Source: Chitinophagaceae bacterium (GTDB lineage Bacteria > Bacteroidota > Bacteroidia > Chitinophagales > Chitinophagaceae). From it: a stretch of 64,000 nucleotides of DNA. Shown here one piece after another: positions 8,680 through 17,414 of the stretch (the stretch's first letter is position 1; every line of letters begins with the position of its first letter). The notes beneath the pieces were generated by a model. That model saw only the letters and a list, made by a program, of their open reading frames with translations. It was not told the origin of the DNA and ran no database searches. The stretch covers positions 62,001 through 126,000 of the forward strand of contig JAEUVJ010000031.1 in assembly GCA_016787085.1 (NCBI GenBank), written 5' to 3'. The position numbers and the translations under genes are program-made.

Positions 8680-9216
8680 ATGACCGGACAAACTACTCAT
8701 ACAACAAAAGATTTTCCCGGGCAGATACATGAAACACCCGGTGGCGGTATCGTTCTAAGCAAACTGGACGATGTCATCAACTGGGCCCGATCGAATTCAT
8801 TGTGGCCGCTGACATTTGCCACCAGTTGCTGCGGTATCGAGATGATGGCTACCGCTTCCGCCAAATATGATTTTTCCCGGTTTGGTTTTGAAGTAGCCAG
8901 GGCTACCCCACGGCAGGCCGATGTGATCATTATCGCCGGCACAATTGTCAATAAAATGGCGCCGGTATTAAAAAGATTGTACGACCAGATGGCCGATCCG
9001 AAATATGTGATCGCCATGGGTGCCTGCGCTATCAGCGGCGGCCCGTTCTTTTATAATACCTATTCCGTAGTAAAAGGTGCTGACCATGTGATACCGGTAG
9101 ATGTGTATGTAGCCGGTTGCCCTCCGCGACCCGAAGCCCTGTTACATTCATTGATCACATTACAACAGAAAATAAAAAGCGGCCTGACAAGAGAACAGAT
9201 AAGAAAGGAAGGCTAA
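8680..9216 (+). CDS. nuoB: NADH-quinone oxidoreductase subunit B
   Basis: 178-residue peripheral-arm subunit carrying the N2 [4Fe-4S] cluster, the last iron-sulfur centre before quinone. The cluster cysteines are visible as the tandem pair C50-C51 (SCCGIEMM), C116 (MGACAISGG) and C147 (GCPPRPEAL). It is related to hydrogenase small subunits. It is followed 12 bp later by nuoC. Confidence 0.97.
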   Translation: MTGQTTHTTKDFPGQIHETPGGGIVLSKLDDVINWARSNSLWPLTFATSCCGIEMMATASAKYDFSRFGFEVARATPRQADVIIIAGTIVNKMAPVLKRLYDQMADPKYVIAMGACAISGGPFFYNTYSVVKGADHVIPVDVYVAGCPPRPEALLHSLITLQQKIKSGLTREQIRKEG

Positions 9217-9228
9217 ATACATAGAAAG

Positions 9229-9687
9229 GTGACAAAGGAAGAATTGAAAATAAAGATCGCTGAATTACTGCCTGCTGCTACGTTTGATGAAACAGGCGAA
9301 TGGCTGAATGTCCATGCTGATGCCAAAGACTGGCTGACACTGGCACAGCAACTGTGCAACGACCCTTCTTTATCCTTTGATTACCTCTTTTGCCTCACCT
9401 GCATTGACTGGAAAACACACCTGTCCATGGTGTATCATTTGTCTTCCACAAAATACCGCCACAATATTGTTGTCAAATCAAAATTAGATACGCATCAACC
9501 TGAAATAGAAACCGTTTCTTTTATCTGGAGAACCGCTGAATTTCATGAAAGAGAGGTGTATGAAATGTTTGGCGTGAATTTTCTGAACCATCCCGATCTG
9601 CGATTATTGATACTCCCTGATGGATGGGAAGGAAAGAACCCGTTGAGGAAAGATTTCGAAGACCCGGTGAATATGATCAAGCTATAA
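9229..9687 (+). CDS. nuoC: NADH-quinone oxidoreductase subunit C
   Basis: 152-residue peripheral-arm subunit, read from a GTG start at 9229. The NuoC signature is clear near the C-terminus: FHEREVYEMFGVNF then LLILPDGWEGKNPLRKDF. NuoC and NuoD are separate genes here, with 5 bp between them. No in-frame ATG fits better, and the GTG lies just after a purine-rich AGAAAGG. Confidence 0.95.
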   Translation: MTKEELKIKIAELLPAATFDETGEWLNVHADAKDWLTLAQQLCNDPSLSFDYLFCLTCIDWKTHLSMVYHLSSTKYRHNIVVKSKLDTHQPEIETVSFIWRTAEFHEREVYEMFGVNFLNHPDLRLLILPDGWEGKNPLRKDFEDPVNMIKL

Positions 9688-9692
9688 ATAGA

Positions 9693-10829
9693 ATGTACAG
9701 GCAGACCGACATAATAAGCGATTCACGTATCTCTCCGCAGGAAGGGGACCTGGTCATCAACGTAGGGCCGCAGCACCCTGCGACACACGGAGTATTACAT
9801 CTTGTGATCACACTGAACGGGGAAACGATCAAGAAAGTAGAGCCTCACCTGGGATATATTCATCGCTCGATAGAAAAGATGTGTGAGAGTTTGACGTACC
9901 GCCAGTTTATCTATGTTACCAGCCGGATGGATTACCTCTCTGCGCATATAAATAATCATGCCTGCGCATTGTGTGTCGAAAAAGGATTGCAGGTAGAAGT
10001 TCCCGCGAGAGCACAGGTGATACGGGTGCTGATGGATGAACTGACAAGGATCGCCTCCCATGAACTCTGGTGGGGAGCGATGGCTATGGATCTCGGCGCT
10101 TTCACTCCATTCTTTCATGCTTTCAGAGAAAGAGAAACCATCAATGACATCATGGAAGAGACCTGCGGCGCCAGGCTGACCATGAACTACATGGTACCCG
10201 GCGGCGTAATGCAGGACCTTCACCCGGATTTTCAAAAAAGGGTCAAAGAATTTATTCAGCTCTATAAACGCAAGATCCACGAATACGATGAACTGGTGAC
10301 GGACAATATCATATTCCAGAACAGGATGAAAAGTGTCGGATACTTGTCGCCGGAAGATGCCATATCCTATGGCTGTACCGGGCCTACGGCCAGAGGGAGC
10401 AGTGTCAGTTCTGATATCAGGAAATTATATCCTTACGAGATCTATGACAAGCTGGAGTTTGATGAAGTGCTGGAAACGGGTGGTGATTCATTTGCCCGTT
10501 ATATGATCCGTATCCGGGAGATGCACGAATCCATCAGGATAATCGAACAGTTAATTGACAATATACCGGAAGGTGATTTCCAGGCAAAGACAAAAGCCGT
10601 ATTGAAATTACCCAAAGGAGAATTTTATACCCGAGTGGAAACAGCCCGCGGTGAACTGGGTGTGTATATAGTCAGTGAAGGTGGTACGACGCCATACAGG
10701 ATCAAATTCCGTTCACCGGGATTTTCGAACCTGTCCGTACTGGATCATATTGCCCGCGGCAGTAAAATCGGCGACCTGGTAGCGATGATGGGAACACTGG
10801 ACCTGGTCATACCGGATATTGACAGATGA
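9693..10829 (+). CDS. nuoD: NADH-quinone oxidoreductase subunit D
   Basis: 378-residue subunit homologous to [NiFe]-hydrogenase large subunits; it forms most of the quinone-binding site with NuoB. Motifs: NVGPQHPATHGVLH near the N-terminus, HLGYIHRSIEKM, and YGCTGPTARGSS. I chose the ATG at 9693, five bases after the nuoC stop; an upstream in-frame start would overlap nuoC by 64 bases. The next nuo gene is nuoH: the usual nuoE, nuoF and nuoG are absent from this position. Confidence 0.96.
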   Translation: MYRQTDIISDSRISPQEGDLVINVGPQHPATHGVLHLVITLNGETIKKVEPHLGYIHRSIEKMCESLTYRQFIYVTSRMDYLSAHINNHACALCVEKGLQVEVPARAQVIRVLMDELTRIASHELWWGAMAMDLGAFTPFFHAFRERETINDIMEETCGARLTMNYMVPGGVMQDLHPDFQKRVKEFIQLYKRKIHEYDELVTDNIIFQNRMKSVGYLSPEDAISYGCTGPTARGSSVSSDIRKLYPYEIYDKLEFDEVLETGGDSFARYMIRIREMHESIRIIEQLIDNIPEGDFQAKTKAVLKLPKGEFYTRVETARGELGVYIVSEGGTTPYRIKFRSPGFSNLSVLDHIARGSKIGDLVAMMGTLDLVIPDIDR

Positions 10830-10904
10830 TAACAATAGACGTAATCAGTAATAAGGAAACTTCGATATTCATTATTCCTTGTTCATTATTCGATATTTCA
10901 CATT
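10830..10904. repeat. nuoD-nuoH spacer built of ATTCATTATTCGATATT words
   Basis: The 75-bp spacer contains two overlapping copies of the word CGATATTCATTATTC / TTCATTATTCGATATT. The same word recurs before nuoK (13511-13540) and before nuoN (17377-17407), giving a dispersed repeat family concentrated in this operon. This is also the point where nuoE-G would be expected. Confidence 0.6.
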
Positions 10905-11981
10905 ATGTGGAGTTTTTCAAACATAGCAGATCAGATTCACGAATGGTTAAGCAGCACCTTCAATCCGACATGGACGCTGATCATTGAAATGGTGATCGCC
11001 GGTGTCTGCGTGATCGGCCTGTTTGCCGCACTGGGATTGGTGCTGGTGATCATGGAAAGGAAAGTATCTGCATGGATACAGATTCGTCTTGGCCCCAATC
11101 GTGTAGGACCGAAAGGAATGTTCCAGTCTTTGGCAGACACATTGAAATTACTGGTGAAGGAAGGGATGACCCCCAACGGGGCTGATAAATTCTTATTCAA
11201 CCTGGCACCGTTCATTGCCATGATCGTTGCAATGCTTCTGTTCGCCCCCATTGCATTTGCCAGAGATTTCCAGTTATGGGACCTGAACATCGGCGTGTTA
11301 TATGTTTCTGCAGTATCATCCATTATGGTCATCAGTATACTGATGGCCGGGTGGTCAAGTAATAACAAATATTCGCTGATGGGCGCCATGCGCAGCGGGG
11401 CACAGATCGTGAGCTATGAATTGTCTGCCGGCTTATCTATACTCGCCATCGTTGTATTCACTGGCAGTTTAAGCGTTCCCGATATCGTTAGATCACAGGC
11501 CGATGGCTGGTGGATATTCAAAGGACATATACCCGCCATTATTGCCTTTATCATATTTCTCATTGCTGTAACAGCAGAAACCAACCGGGCGCCTTTTGAC
11601 CTGGCAGAAGCCGAGTCAGAACTGACCGCCGGTTTCCATACCGAGTATTCAGGAATGAAGTTCGCTTTGTTCTTTTTAGCAGAATACATGAATGTATTCA
11701 TCGTATGTGCTATCGGCGCTACTCTATTCCTGGGCGGCTGGATGCCTTTTCATATCGGTAACTGGGAAGGCTTCAATCATGCGATGGACTGGATACCCTC
11801 CAGCGTATGGTTCTTTGGCAAAACATTCTTCCTCATATTCGTCATTATGTGGTTCAGGTGGACGTTCCCCCGCTTGCGGATAGACCAGCTACTGAACCTT
11901 GAATGGAAATATTTATTGCCGATCAGTATGTTCAACATATTGCTCGCAACACTGATGGCAATCATGGGGTGGCATTTTTGA
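10905..11981 (+). CDS. nuoH: NADH-quinone oxidoreductase subunit H
   Basis: 358-residue membrane subunit with about eight transmembrane helices that forms the entry of the quinone channel. The signature cytoplasmic loop APFDLAEAESELTAGFHTEY followed by MKFALFFLAEYMN is intact, including the acidic residues used in coupling. The N-terminal loop ERKVSAWIQIRLGPNRVGPK is also typical. It follows nuoD directly in this operon. Confidence 0.96.
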   Translation: MWSFSNIADQIHEWLSSTFNPTWTLIIEMVIAGVCVIGLFAALGLVLVIMERKVSAWIQIRLGPNRVGPKGMFQSLADTLKLLVKEGMTPNGADKFLFNLAPFIAMIVAMLLFAPIAFARDFQLWDLNIGVLYVSAVSSIMVISILMAGWSSNNKYSLMGAMRSGAQIVSYELSAGLSILAIVVFTGSLSVPDIVRSQADGWWIFKGHIPAIIAFIIFLIAVTAETNRAPFDLAEAESELTAGFHTEYSGMKFALFFLAEYMNVFIVCAIGATLFLGGWMPFHIGNWEGFNHAMDWIPSSVWFFGKTFFLIFVIMWFRWTFPRLRIDQLLNLEWKYLLPISMFNILLATLMAIMGWHF

Positions 11982-12045
11982 TGAGGGTGGTGAATAGTGA
12001 ATGAATAAAACAAACTCATAGCTCACAGCTAAAAGCTAGTAGCTT

Positions 12046-12522
12046 ATGTTCATAGTAAAATACATAAAAGACATTTTCGGTGCCGTAAAGTCGTTGTCCA
12101 TCGGTATGAAGCGGACACTGTATTACTTTACGCATCACAAAGAGATCATCACGCAGCAATACCCTGACAACAAAGATACCCTTGTCTTACCTGAACGGTT
12201 CAAAGGTGAAGTGGTAATGCCGCATAATGAGAACAATGAGCACCGCTGTACCGGCTGCCAGGCCTGTGAACTGGCCTGCCCCAACGGAACCATTAAAGTG
12301 ATCTTTAAAAATGACCTGACTCCGGAAGGCAAAAAGAAAAAAGCGATTGATAAGCTGGTCTATCATCTTGAGCTGTGTACCATGTGTAACCTCTGCATCG
12401 AAGCCTGCCCTTCTGATGCCATCAAAATGGCACAGACATTTGAGCATAGTGTGTATGACAGGAGCCAGCTGACCAAAGTTTTAAATAACCCGGGATCAAA
12501 GATCATGGAAGGAGTAGAATAA
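12046..12522 (+). CDS. nuoI: NADH-quinone oxidoreductase subunit I
   Basis: 158-residue ferredoxin-like subunit carrying two [4Fe-4S] clusters (N6a, N6b) that pass electrons to NuoB. Cysteine sets: C68, C71, C74 with C78 (CTGCQACELACP) and C111, C114, C117 with C121 (CTMCNLCIEACP). In complex I forms lacking NuoEFG this subunit is the likely entry point for electrons from an external donor. The spacer before it carries AGCTCACAGCTAAAAGCTAG-type words. Confidence 0.96.
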   Translation: MFIVKYIKDIFGAVKSLSIGMKRTLYYFTHHKEIITQQYPDNKDTLVLPERFKGEVVMPHNENNEHRCTGCQACELACPNGTIKVIFKNDLTPEGKKKKAIDKLVYHLELCTMCNLCIEACPSDAIKMAQTFEHSVYDRSQLTKVLNNPGSKIMEGVE

Positions 12523-12524
12523 TA

Positions 12525-13082
12525 ATGAAAGGAGCAACTATCATATTTTACCTGCTGGCCACCCTTACACTGGTATGCGGTGTATTATCCGTTACCACAA
12601 GACAGATCTTCAGGGCTGCCATTTATCTTTTATTCTCCCTCATTGGCATAGCGGGTCTTTATTTCTGGATGGACTACCAGTTCATTGCCGCCGTACAAAT
12701 AGTGGTATATGTTGGTGGTATCGTGGTACTGATCATCTTTTCCATTTTCCTGACACAACAGGCAGGGGAGAAATTGCCGAAACAAAGAATAGACAGAAAA
12801 ATATTTTCAGCACTGGCCGTGTTCTGTGCCTTTGCGCTGACCATGCTGCAGCTTTACCAGCATACTTTTTATGAAACAGCCGATGAACCCGTACCTGCCA
12901 CTGTGGCCAATATCGGCAACCGGATGCTGAGCGTGAAAGAAGGCGGCTATGCGTTGCCATTCGAGGTGGTGAGTATTTTGCTACTGGCAGCATTGATCGG
13001 ATGTATTGTGATCGCTATGAGGGATAAAACAATGAATATCGAACAGGGAACACTGAATAAAGAAGTTGAAAAGGGAAAATAA
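12525..13082 (+). CDS. nuoJ: NADH-quinone oxidoreductase subunit J
   Basis: 185-residue membrane subunit with five predicted helices, including the IAGLYFWMDYQFIAAVQIVVY pi-bulge region in two parts and VLIIFSIFLT. The last 17 or so residues (TMNIEQGTLNKEVEKGK) are hydrophilic and encoded by a copy of the dispersed repeat word AATATCGAACAGGGAA, so the natural C-terminus appears to have been replaced or extended by a repeat insertion. Downstream, 3 bp away, is the inserted four-helix-bundle gene. Confidence 0.94.
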   Translation: MKGATIIFYLLATLTLVCGVLSVTTRQIFRAAIYLLFSLIGIAGLYFWMDYQFIAAVQIVVYVGGIVVLIIFSIFLTQQAGEKLPKQRIDRKIFSALAVFCAFALTMLQLYQHTFYETADEPVPATVANIGNRMLSVKEGGYALPFEVVSILLLAALIGCIVIAMRDKTMNIEQGTLNKEVEKGK

Positions 13083-13540
13083 TTAATGGAGCAAAAGAGA
13101 AAATATGATTTGGAAGAAAGGCTGATTGATTTTTCGGTCTTAATCATTCAGATTACTGAAAGCCTTTATAACACAAAAGCAGGTATCCATATTGGGGGCC
13201 AGCTGGTTCGTTCTGGCACTTCGCCTGCCCTTCATTATGGTGAAGCCCAAAGCGCTGAATCAAGGCCTGATTTTATTCATAAGCTTAAAGTGTTGCTGAA
13301 AGAATTGAGAGAAACAAAAAGCGCTTTGCTTATCATCCATAAAGTTCCGCTGACTGATAAAATGGAGAATGTAGAAAAAGCACTGGCGGAATGTCATGAA
13401 TTGATTTCCATCTTTATGAAAAGCGTAGAAACGGCAAAGAAGAATATGGAAGCTGAAAAAAGAAATAAATTAAAAGAAAATAATAATGCCTGACAGCAAA
13501 ACAATCATTATTCATTATTCCCTGTTCATTATTCGATATT
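13035..13540 (+). mobile_element. Putative insertion cassette: inverted repeat words around a four-helix-bundle gene
   Basis: The left arm at 13035-13060 begins AATATCGAACAGGGAA; the right arm at 13508-13540 ends TTCCCTGTTCATTATTCGATATT in two overlapping parts. AATATCGAA pairs with TTCGATATT (9 bp), and CAGGGAA with TTCCCTG (7 bp) after a 7-base bulge, then a mostly paired GAATAA/TTATTC. The arms enclose one complete gene (13086-13493) and separate nuoJ from nuoK, which normally adjoin. The left arm lies inside the nuoJ frame. Mobility is inferred; no target duplication was recognised. Confidence 0.5.
13086..13493 (+). CDS. Four-helix-bundle protein (S23/TIGR02436 family) inserted in nuo operon
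   Basis: 135 residues, mostly helical. It matches the four-helix-bundle family first known from proteins encoded in 23S rRNA intervening sequences. Family-like segments are IQITESLYNTKAGIHIGGQL, VRSGTSPALHYGEAQSAES and FIHKLKVLLKELRETKSALL. The molecular function of the family is not established. It is not a complex I subunit. Its position, 3 bp after nuoJ, and the inverted repeats on both sides indicate insertion into the operon. It would be co-transcribed with nuo genes. Confidence 0.88.
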   Translation: MEQKRKYDLEERLIDFSVLIIQITESLYNTKAGIHIGGQLVRSGTSPALHYGEAQSAESRPDFIHKLKVLLKELRETKSALLIIHKVPLTDKMENVEKALAECHELISIFMKSVETAKKNMEAEKRNKLKENNNA

Positions 13541-13544
13541 AAGT

Positions 13545-13856
13545 ATGGAACCCGGACTATACCAGTTATTGTTCATCAGTGCTGCCTTATTCTTTATCGG
13601 CGTGTATGGTTTCTTTACAAGAAGAAACCTGATCACCATGCTGATGAGTGTGGAGTTGGTGCTGAACAGTGTGAACCTGAATTTCATTGCGTTCAATAAA
13701 TACCTGTGGCCTGGGAGGATGGATGGCCTATTCTTTACCATCTTCGTTATAGCGATCGCCGCTGCCGAAGCAGCAGTAGCTATTGCGATCATCATTAACC
13801 TGTACCGCAGCCATCAATCCATAGATGTGGAGAATGCAGAAGAATTAAAGTATTAA
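13545..13856 (+). CDS. nuoK: NADH-quinone oxidoreductase subunit K
   Basis: 103-residue membrane subunit with three helices, homologous to MrpC. The two conserved intramembrane glutamates are visible in MSVELVLNSVNLNF and AAAEAAVAIAI. Length is normal. The ATG follows the right arm of the cassette directly (4 bp). Confidence 0.95.
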   Translation: MEPGLYQLLFISAALFFIGVYGFFTRRNLITMLMSVELVLNSVNLNFIAFNKYLWPGRMDGLFFTIFVIAIAAAEAAVAIAIIINLYRSHQSIDVENAEELKY

Positions 13857-13886
13857 CCCTCGCCCCCTGAAGGGGAGTCGGGAAAT
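13857..13886. repeat. C-rich palindromic repeat in nuoK-nuoL spacer
   Basis: CCCC-TGAA-GGGG hairpin core flanked by CTCG and AGTCGGG. It belongs to the same type of C-rich palindrome as the coding copy in mfd (1791-1824) and the copies near 58310 and 58430. Confidence 0.5.
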
Positions 13887-13895
13887 GTAAAATAA

Positions 13896-15821
13896 ATGAA
13901 CTCTTCTTTTTATATAGCGCTTATCCCCTTACTTCCCCTGGCAGGATTTATTCTTCTGGGGCTTTTCGGCAGATCATTTTTCAAGAACAGTTCCGGCATT
14001 ATCGGCACATTGTTCTTATTGGCGTCCGCGGCACTTGCTGTTTATGTCGCTTACGATTATTTCTCCGGTTCTGCTACGATTCGTCCACGGGAAATAGCTT
14101 TCACTTATACCTGGCTGCAATTTTCGGATACCTTATCCATAGACATGGGTGTATTGCTGGATCCGATATCAGTGATGATGCTGGTCGTGGTCACTTTCGT
14201 TTCCCTGATGGTGCATATATACAGTCTTGGGTACATGAAAGGCGAAGAACGATACCCCACTTATTATGCCTTTCTTTCCCTTTTTACTTTCTCCATGCTC
14301 GGCCTGGTGATGTCATCCAATCTTTTCCAGATCTATATCTTCTGGGAACTTGTGGGTGTATCCTCTTTCCTGCTGATCGGTTTTTATTATAATAAACCAT
14401 CGGCTGTGGCCGCCGCCAAAAAAGCTTTTATCGTAACCCGGTTTGCAGACCTTGGTTTTCTGATAGGCATACTCATACTTTCCTGGTATTCCGGCACACT
14501 TGATTTCAATACGCTGATCGCCAGGATGACATCGCCGGAATCAGACCAGTTAAAATCAGCCATCACGTCTTCTTTCCTTGGATTAAGCGGCCTGACATGG
14601 GCATTGTTGCTGATATTTATGGGCGGTGCCGGTAAGAGTGCAATGTTCCCGCTGCATATCTGGTTACCCGATGCCATGGAAGGCCCGACACCTGTTTCTG
14701 CATTGATCCATGCAGCTACGATGGTAGTGGCCGGTGTGTATCTTGTTGCCCGCTTATTCCCGGTATTTGCCATCAGTGATCCGGCTGCCTTAGAAGTGGT
14801 CGCATGGGTAGGCGCTGTATCCGCCGTCATTGCTGCTGTCATCGCCTGTACACAAACAGATATCAAACGTGTACTCGCCTATTCTACTATGTCACAGATC
14901 GGCTTTATGATGTTTGCGCTGGGCGTATCCAAATACGGAGGTGAGACAGGATTAGGTTATACCGCCTCCATGTTCCATCTTTTCACTCACGCCATGTTCA
15001 AAGCATTATTGTTCCTTGGCGCCGGCGCCGTGATACATTATGTACACAGTAACGAAATGAAAGATATGGGTGGCCTGAGAAAATATTTACCCATTACACA
15101 TATCACATTCCTGGTTGCCTGTCTCGCCATTGCAGGTATTCCTCCTTTCGCAGGCTTCTTCAGCAAAGAAGAGATACTACTCGCTGCTCATGAAAATAGC
15201 CCTGCCATCTACTGGATCGCATTGTTCACATCAGGGCTGACTGCTTTTTACATGTTCCGTTTATACTTCAGTATTTTCTGGAACAAACCAGCTCATCTCC
15301 ACGGAGAAAAACATGGTGAAGGCGGTTTTGCCATGATGCTTCCATTGATCTTATTAGGCATCGGTGCTGCCGGGGCAGGTTTTACTCCATTCGGAAAATA
15401 TGTAAGCACTGATGGTTCTCCGCTGGAATCACATATTGACATCGGTTTTTCTGCCTTACCCGTTGCATTGGGTGTAGTGGGTATTGTTGCAGCCATGTGG
15501 TTATACCTGAAACCCACTAACCGGCCTGAAAAGCTGGCTGCTTCACTGAGCAGTTTATACAAATCAGCATATCATAAATTCTACATTGACGAACTGTATT
15601 TGTTCATCACAAAGAAAGTGTTATTCAACCTGGTAGGCAGGCCTGCAGCCTGGTTCGACAGGAATGTAGTAGATGGATTAATGAATCTGACCGGCAACAG
15701 CACAGAAGCAGTATCAGGTGCAATAAAGAAACTGCAATCAGGGAAAGTGCAGCAGTATGCGATCTATTTCCTCGGTGGGGTGATCGTACTGGCTGTATTG
15801 TTTATTTATGTATGGAAATAG
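13896..15821 (+). CDS. nuoL: NADH-quinone oxidoreductase subunit L
   Basis: 641-residue antiporter-like proton-pumping subunit with about 16 transmembrane helices. Conserved segments include IFWELVGVSSFLLIGFYY, the pumping lysine region GGAGKSAMFPLHIWLPDAME, GPTPVSALIHAATMVVAGVY and SHFTHAMFKALLFL-like residues 360-375 (LFTHAMFKALLFLGAG). The C-terminal part holds the long lateral helix typical of NuoL. Normal length and no break. Confidence 0.96.
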   Translation: MNSSFYIALIPLLPLAGFILLGLFGRSFFKNSSGIIGTLFLLASAALAVYVAYDYFSGSATIRPREIAFTYTWLQFSDTLSIDMGVLLDPISVMMLVVVTFVSLMVHIYSLGYMKGEERYPTYYAFLSLFTFSMLGLVMSSNLFQIYIFWELVGVSSFLLIGFYYNKPSAVAAAKKAFIVTRFADLGFLIGILILSWYSGTLDFNTLIARMTSPESDQLKSAITSSFLGLSGLTWALLLIFMGGAGKSAMFPLHIWLPDAMEGPTPVSALIHAATMVVAGVYLVARLFPVFAISDPAALEVVAWVGAVSAVIAAVIACTQTDIKRVLAYSTMSQIGFMMFALGVSKYGGETGLGYTASMFHLFTHAMFKALLFLGAGAVIHYVHSNEMKDMGGLRKYLPITHITFLVACLAIAGIPPFAGFFSKEEILLAAHENSPAIYWIALFTSGLTAFYMFRLYFSIFWNKPAHLHGEKHGEGGFAMMLPLILLGIGAAGAGFTPFGKYVSTDGSPLESHIDIGFSALPVALGVVGIVAAMWLYLKPTNRPEKLAASLSSLYKSAYHKFYIDELYLFITKKVLFNLVGRPAAWFDRNVVDGLMNLTGNSTEAVSGAIKKLQSGKVQQYAIYFLGGVIVLAVLFIYVWK

Positions 15822-15836
15822 TTTAATGAAAATGGA

Positions 15837-17315
15837 ATGAATCTTTTATTACTCATAGGAATACCTCTCGTTGCAGCATTAGCGGTATTAGCTTCCCGCA
15901 ATGCAAAACAGGTAAGATGGATATCGCTGACCGGGGCAACAGCCCAGCTGATCGCCTCATTTGCCCTTTTGTTTGCTTTCAAAACGGAAAGGGCGGCAGG
16001 GAATACTGCACAAATGTTATTTGAACAGAAACATGCATTGTTCCCGGCATGGAACATCAATTTTCACCTGGGCGTGGATGGTATTTCCATCGCTATGATC
16101 CTGCTCACTTCCTTTGTATTGGTTGCAGGTGTACTTGTATCATGGAATGTAGAAAAGATGACCAAAGAGTTTTATTTTCTTTTGATACTGCTGGCTCTTG
16201 GCGCTTATGGCTTCTTTATCTCGCTTGACCTGTTCATTCTTTTCTTCTTTTTGGAAATATCGGTGATCCCCAAATACCTGCTGATCGGTATCTGGGGCAG
16301 TGGCAAAAAAGAATACAGCGCCAATAAACTGGCTCTGATGCTGATGGGTGGTTCGGCGTTGATACTGGTAGGTATGCTGGGATTGTACTTTGAAGGCGGC
16401 CGTAGTTTTGACCTGCTACAGTTGTCGAAAATGAGTTTTGACACCACTACACAACATATTCTCTTCCCATTGCTGTTCATAGGTTTTGGCGTATTTACCG
16501 CTTTGTTCCCTTTTCATACATGGGTGCCCGATGGTCACTCATCCGCACCGACAGCCGGTTCTATGTTCCTCGCCGGTATTTCCATGAAACTGGGAGGTTA
16601 CGGTTGTTTGCGTGTAGCCACTTATTTATTACCGGAAGGAGCAAAAGAGTATGCGAACATCATTATCGTTTTATCTGCTATTGCCATTTTATACGGTGCT
16701 TTCGCTACGATGATGCAGAAGGACCTGAAGTATATCAATGCGTATTCATCCGTCAGCCACGTTGGTTTCAGTTTGCTGGGGATCGGCATGCTGACACAAA
16801 CGGCTATGACCGGCGCTGTGATGCAGATGGTGTCACATGGGGTGATGACAGCCCTGTTCTTCGCTGTGATAGGAATGATCTATGACCGTACACATACACG
16901 TATGGTCGCCGACATGGGCGGGCTGATGAAAGTAATGCCGTTCGTTGCCACCGTATTTTTTATTGTTGGCCTTTGTTCATTAGGCTTGCCCGGGTTGAGC
17001 GGATTTGTTGCAGAGATGACCGTCTTTGTCGGATCATGGGAACATGCGGATGCATTTCACCGTATTGCCACTATTGCAGCGGCTATGTCCATTGTGGTAA
17101 CAGCGGTCTATATATTAAGGGCCGTAGGGCAAACTGTCATGGGACCTATTAAAAATGAATATATACAACTGAAAGATGCGAACTGGAATGAAAAACTGGC
17201 AGCCATATTATTACTCGCCGGTATTCTTGCCATTGGTATCGCACCTTTCTGGCTGAATGACCTGCTGAAGCCGGGCATTGAAGTGATCATGCAAAAACTG
17301 GCATCAGTTAACTAA
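15837..17315 (+). CDS. nuoM: NADH-quinone oxidoreductase subunit M
   Basis: 492-residue antiporter-like subunit with about 14 helices. The family segment FPFHTWVPDGHSSAPTAGSM, the glutamate-bearing FFLEISVIPKYLLI and SSVSHVGFSLLGI are present. It starts 15 bp after nuoL. The downstream spacer to nuoN contains a long inverted repeat of the ATTCATTATTC word. Confidence 0.96.
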   Translation: MNLLLLIGIPLVAALAVLASRNAKQVRWISLTGATAQLIASFALLFAFKTERAAGNTAQMLFEQKHALFPAWNINFHLGVDGISIAMILLTSFVLVAGVLVSWNVEKMTKEFYFLLILLALGAYGFFISLDLFILFFFLEISVIPKYLLIGIWGSGKKEYSANKLALMLMGGSALILVGMLGLYFEGGRSFDLLQLSKMSFDTTTQHILFPLLFIGFGVFTALFPFHTWVPDGHSSAPTAGSMFLAGISMKLGGYGCLRVATYLLPEGAKEYANIIIVLSAIAILYGAFATMMQKDLKYINAYSSVSHVGFSLLGIGMLTQTAMTGAVMQMVSHGVMTALFFAVIGMIYDRTHTRMVADMGGLMKVMPFVATVFFIVGLCSLGLPGLSGFVAEMTVFVGSWEHADAFHRIATIAAAMSIVVTAVYILRAVGQTVMGPIKNEYIQLKDANWNEKLAAILLLAGILAIGIAPFWLNDLLKPGIEVIMQKLASVN

Positions 17316-17320
17316 AAAAG

Positions 17321-17408
17321 AATAATGAACAAAGAACAAGGAATATCGAATGATGAAATAAACGCCAGCTTCGGTGTTCATTATTCCCTGTTCATTATTC
17401 GATATTTC
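17321..17408. repeat. Long inverted repeat without an enclosed gene (nuoM-nuoN spacer)
   Basis: The left half (17321-17357) carries AATAATGAACAAAGAACAAG followed by GAATATCGAATGATGAA. The right half (17377-17407) carries TTCATTATTCCCTG followed by TTCATTATTCGATATTT. The halves are inverted copies of the words that flank the four-helix-bundle cassette, separated by only 19 bp. It could be an empty or resolved form of such a cassette, or simply a strong hairpin between nuoM and nuoN. Confidence 0.55.
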
Positions 17409-17414
17409 TAAGAT

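Noticed and set aside
9624..9692. Longer NuoD beginning inside nuoC
   Set aside because: The extra 23 residues are the nuoC sequence read in another frame; the ATG at 9693 follows the nuoC stop and starts a normal NuoD N-terminus.
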